Source: a virus. Taken from it: a stretch of 30,005 nucleotides of DNA. How positions within the stretch are numbered: the first letter of the stretch is position 1; each line of letters begins with the position of its first letter. Below, piece by piece: positions 27,590-30,005 of the stretch. Position numbers and translations under genes: made by a program. The DNA lies in IMG/VR virus record IMGVR_UViG_3300045136_000824, positions 1 to 30,005 of that record, one strand, 5' to 3'. Below the pieces are notes generated by a model. That model saw only the letters and a program-made list of their open reading frames with translations, searched no databases and was not told the DNA's origin.

Positions 27590-28854
27590 AAACAGTCTGT
27601 CCTAACATTCAGATCCAGCGATGGCCCGTTGAGCGACTAATTCCTTTCGCCAGGAACCCGCGCACTCACACCGAGGAACAGGTGGCGCAGATCGCAGCGT
27701 CGATCGCCGAGTTCGGGTTCGTCAATCCCGTGCTCGTCGGGGCCGACGGGGTCATCATCGCCGGCCACGCGCGCGTGATGGCCGCCCGAAAGCTGGGGAT
27801 GAGTGAAGCACCAGTGATCGTGCTCGATCACTTGAGCGAGGCGCAACGGCGCGCGCTGGTCATCGCGGACAACAAGCTTGCCCAGAACGCCGGGTGGAAT
27901 GAGGAGATGCTGCGGCTGGAACTGGAGGCCCTGCGCGAGGACGACTTCAACCTCGATCTACTGGGCTTCGAGGACGCGGAGATCGAGGCTCTACTTGCGG
28001 ATCCTGATGAGGCCATCGCCGGCAACACAAAGGACGATGCACTCCCGGAGACACCCGGGACGGCGGTCACGGTTCCAGGCGATGTGTGGCTGCTCGGCGA
28101 TCATCGCCTGTTGTGCGGCGACTCGACGCAGATGGAAGCGGTGGAGAGGGTGCTGGCGGGCGGGCTGGCCGACATGATTTTCACCGACCCGCCGTACAAC
28201 GTCAACTATGGCGCAACCATGAAGGACACGCTGCGCGGCAAGAAGCTGGCCATCAGGAACGACAACCTGGGCGACGGCTTCGAGCAGTTCCTCTGCAACG
28301 CCTGCTCGAACATCCTCGCCGTCACGAAGGGCGCCGTCTACATCTGCATGTCCTCGTCGGAGCTGCACACGCTCCACAAGGCGTTCACCGAGGCGGGAGG
28401 CCACTGGTCCACCTTCCTCATCTGGGCCAAGAACACGTTCACCATGGGCCGCGCCGATTACCAGCGGCAGTACGAGCCGATCCTCTACGGCTGGAAGGAA
28501 GGGACGGACCATTACTGGTGCGGCGCTCGCGACCAAGGCGACGTGTGGTTCGTCAAGAAGCCGGTTGCGAACGACCTGCACCCGACGATGAAGCCCGTCG
28601 AGTTGGTCGAGCGAGCGATCCGCAACTCGAGCAAGAGCCGCGACACGGTGCTTGATCCGTTCGCCGGTTCGGGTTCGACACTCATCGCTTGCGAGAAGAC
28701 CCGCCGCCAGGCGCGGCTGATCGAACTGGAGCCCAAGTACTGCGATGTCATCATCCGCCGCTTTGAAGAGTTTTCCGGCAAGCGCGCCGTGCTCGCGTCC
28801 GACGGACGAGGGTTCGCAGAGATCGCCCTGGAGCGAGGAGCGGTGGCGGCGTGA
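27586..28854 (+). CDS. ParB-domain DNA methyltransferase, DPPY type
   Basis: The 422-residue protein has the same plan as the gene at 24667. The ParB-like domain (about 10-120) has RNPRTHTEEQVAQIAASIAE and IIAGHARVMAARKLG. The beta-class methyltransferase carries DPPYNVNYG (Asp201-Tyr204) and DPFAGSGST (from Asp357). DPPY indicates N6-adenine methylation. The N-terminal halves of the two proteins are clearly paralogous, while the catalytic parts differ in length and motif, so the element may methylate two different sites. ATG 27586 overlaps the HNH stop. No restriction gene is adjacent. ParB domains may aid sliding or dimerisation; this is inference. Confidence 0.94.
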   Translation: MKTVCPNIQIQRWPVERLIPFARNPRTHTEEQVAQIAASIAEFGFVNPVLVGADGVIIAGHARVMAARKLGMSEAPVIVLDHLSEAQRRALVIADNKLAQNAGWNEEMLRLELEALREDDFNLDLLGFEDAEIEALLADPDEAIAGNTKDDALPETPGTAVTVPGDVWLLGDHRLLCGDSTQMEAVERVLAGGLADMIFTDPPYNVNYGATMKDTLRGKKLAIRNDNLGDGFEQFLCNACSNILAVTKGAVYICMSSSELHTLHKAFTEAGGHWSTFLIWAKNTFTMGRADYQRQYEPILYGWKEGTDHYWCGARDQGDVWFVKKPVANDLHPTMKPVELVERAIRNSSKSRDTVLDPFAGSGSTLIACEKTRRQARLIELEPKYCDVIIRRFEEFSGKRAVLASDGRGFAEIALERGAVAA

Positions 28855-28855
28855 C

Positions 28856-29047
28856 GTGGCGCGATGCGAACGCGAACTCGCCGAGGCCGAGGCGCTGCTA
28901 CGCGCCGGCCATCCCGACGTCGCGGGCCTATGCCTCGCGCTTCACGACTGGGCGCAGGAACTGCGGATCTTGCAGAGGGAGCGTGAGCAATGGATGAACG
29001 GATCCTGGCGGCCATCGTGCCAGCCATCGGGCTGGTCTCGGGGTTGA
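28856..29047 (+). CDS. Small charged helical protein (63 aa)
   Basis: GTG 28856 lies one base after the methyltransferase stop. The product opens ARCERELAEAEALLRAGHPD and continues LALHDWAQELRILQRERE, two amphipathic helices with a balanced charge pattern. The end overlaps the next gene by 58 nt, so the last residues (Trp/Pro/Ser-rich) are probably read-over. It may be a small phage protein; no family was recognised and the start is uncertain. Confidence 0.5.
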   Translation: MARCERELAEAEALLRAGHPDVAGLCLALHDWAQELRILQREREQWMNGSWRPSCQPSGWSRG

Positions 29048-29244
29048 TCGCCACCTACGTGAGCCTCCAGAACCGCGCGCTACTCGCCGAGGTCCGCAAG
29101 GAACTGGCCGAGCTCGAGAGCCGGATCATTTTGCGCCTGAACGGCCTGTACGTGAGGCGGTCCGAGTGTGAGTTGCACAATGCGCTGCTGGAAGAACGGA
29201 TCGAGGGGATCGTACGGCAGAAGAGAGAAGCCGCCAGCGATTGA
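28990..29244 (+). CDS. Small membrane-anchored coiled-coil protein
   Basis: ATG 28990 begins an 84-residue protein with a hydrophobic N-terminal helix (ILAAIVPAIGLVSGLIATYV, about 5-24). A coiled coil follows (LLAEVRKELAELESRIILRL), then a charged helix with two closely spaced Cys-flanking acidic residues (SECELHN). The single membrane anchor with a cytoplasmic or periplasmic coil is typical of small phage lysis or membrane proteins such as spanin- or holin-associated factors, but no family could be assigned. It is the last gene before a convergent hairpin. Confidence 0.72.
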   Translation: MDERILAAIVPAIGLVSGLIATYVSLQNRALLAEVRKELAELESRIILRLNGLYVRRSECELHNALLEERIEGIVRQKREAASD

Positions 29245-29254
29245 GGCTGGCGGC
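29230..29254. terminator. Hairpin between convergent genes, possible bidirectional terminator
   Basis: GCCGCCAGC (29230-29238) and GCTGGCGGC (29246-29254) form a perfect 9-bp stem with a 7-nt loop that contains the stop of the upstream gene. On the minus strand it is followed by a pyrimidine-rich CTTCTCTCTT, so it may end the leftward DUF3489 transcript. On the plus strand there is no T-run. Confidence 0.6.
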
Positions 29255-29272
29255 GGAGGGGCGAGGCCGGTG

Positions 29273-29827
29273 CTATTGAGGTTTGATCCGATACGCCCGG
29301 GCGCCTTCGGCGGTCTTGAGAGATTCGACTGTGAGGCCCATCTTCTTGCCGAGCGCGCCGCTGAGGAAGCCGCGGACGCTGTGGGCCTGCCATCCGGTGG
29401 CGGACATGATGTCGGCAAGCGTGGCGCCTTCGGGGCGGCGCAGGAGCTCGAGGACGATGGCTTTCTTCGAGCCTTCGCGCGCGGGCTTTGCTCCGTCACC
29501 GGTGGTGGCCTGTTTGGTGGCCTTGGCCGGCTTCGGCGCGACAGGCGCGGCCTGGGGCGCGGCGGTGGGCGTCAGGGCCTGGATGGCGCGCCAGATCCGC
29601 GCGACCGCGGTCTTGCGGTCGGTGAACTTTTTCACCGGCTTCAGGTCGCCGAAGGGCGGCACGCCAGCGAAACCGTTCCAGATCTCGACCAGCCGCTCGG
29701 TGGGCCAGTTGGCGGCGAGCTTGGCCAGTTCCTTTTCGCTCGAGAATTGAGCATGGTCCTCGGGAATCGCTTCCCCGGCGAGATAGGCGGTGATCGTGTT
29801 GTCTTGGTCGATGGCAAACGTGGTCAT
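29273..29827 (-). CDS. DUF3489 domain protein
   Basis: The 184-residue protein has the DUF3489 C-terminus: SKKAIVLELLRRPEGATLADIMSATGWQAHSVRGFLSGALGKKMGLTV, a winged-helix-like region, ending YRIKP. An N-terminal part (TFAIDQDNTITAYL, then WNGFAGVPPFGDLKPVKKF) and an Ala/Pro/Lys-rich linker precede it. DUF3489 genes often travel with DUF2924 and serine recombinases; here they are about 27 kb apart and point toward each other. Start 29827 has AAAGGA upstream on its strand. It is probably a DNA-binding regulator, of unproven function. Confidence 0.9.
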   Translation of the reverse strand: MTTFAIDQDNTITAYLAGEAIPEDHAQFSSEKELAKLAANWPTERLVEIWNGFAGVPPFGDLKPVKKFTDRKTAVARIWRAIQALTPTAAPQAAPVAPKPAKATKQATTGDGAKPAREGSKKAIVLELLRRPEGATLADIMSATGWQAHSVRGFLSGALGKKMGLTVESLKTAEGARAYRIKPQ

Positions 29828-29841
29828 GTCGGTTATCCTTT

Positions 29842-30005
29842 CTATCGGGTCATGCCGGCGAGTTGATCGTCGGCGGTGAGATGCAAGTTCTTGTAGTAGC
29901 CGCTGGCCAGGCGGACCCAGCCGTGCGGCGTCGAGATTTCATGGCGGGCGGCGATGCGGCTCAGCTTGATGCGGTGCGTCGCGCCGGGCAGTTCCTTTTT
30001 GAGGT
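29842..30005 (-). CDS. Partial unknown protein at window edge, upstream of DUF3489
   Basis: Reading leftward from the window end, a frame runs without stops to TAG at 29842-29844. It gives at least 53 residues with LPGATHRIKLSRIAARHEI, then GWVRLASGYYKNLHL and a final DQLAGMTR. It is separated by 14 nt from the DUF3489 start, so the two form an operon. The N-terminal part lies outside the window. The family is not recognised; similar small proteins probably accompany DUF3489 genes. Confidence 0.6.
   Translation of the reverse strand, partial: LKKELPGATHRIKLSRIAARHEISTPHGWVRLASGYYKNLHLTADDQLAGMTR

Overview
The window is about 30 kb of high-GC (roughly 62-65% by eye) bacterial DNA. It looks like a mobile, prophage-like island that starts directly beside an intact tRNA-Asn gene. 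The host cannot be named securely. The DUF2924 / serine recombinase / DUF3489 gene set, the GC content and the mix of families suggest a soil-type bacterium such as an acidobacterium of the Solibacter/Bryobacter kind or a proteobacterium; this is inference only.

Left edge (1-3.7 kb): tRNA-Asn(GUU), a gene-poor 330 bp, a leftward NYN-domain (PIN-like) RNase gene, then a rightward operon of a 49-residue protein, a DUF2924 protein, a large serine recombinase with zinc ribbon and coiled coil, and a small helix-turn-helix protein.

Defence block (3.7-12.3 kb): a clear sigma70-like promoter and a small XRE repressor precede a complete type I restriction-modification operon (hsdM, hsdS, hsdR). Between hsdS and hsdR sit two extra genes joined by 4-nt overlaps: an ABC/OLD-like AAA ATPase and a DUF4276 protein with TOPRIM-like acidic motifs. 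After hsdR lies an HNH nuclease gene with a glycine-zipper tail, broken by two frameshifts.

Unknown cassette (12.6-15.0 kb): two overlapping genes of unknown function, followed by two tandem 17-bp dyads (GCCAC-N7-GTGGC, 20 bp apart) just before the next operon.

Replication module (15.1-23.6 kb): a tightly packed operon encodes a small protein, a sigma-like HTH protein, a ParB-like protein, an unknown, an SNF2-type helicase, a coiled-coil protein, a Cys-containing protein and a P4/D5-type primase-helicase. Next comes a 244-bp low-GC segment with nine copies of ATGAC(G/A)G and a 22-bp inverted repeat (candidate origin), then a TubC_N-like protein and a VRR-NUC nuclease.

Right part (23.6-30 kb): small phage-type genes, two paralogous ParB-DNA methyltransferase fusions (one SPPY, one DPPY), a NUMOD4/HNH homing endonuclease between them, a terminator, an odd tRNA with CAU anticodon, small membrane proteins, and a convergent leftward pair (DUF3489 and a gene cut by the window edge). 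No capsid, terminase or tail genes are recognisable, so this is either the early/accessory half of a prophage or a replicating integrative element carrying defence cargo.
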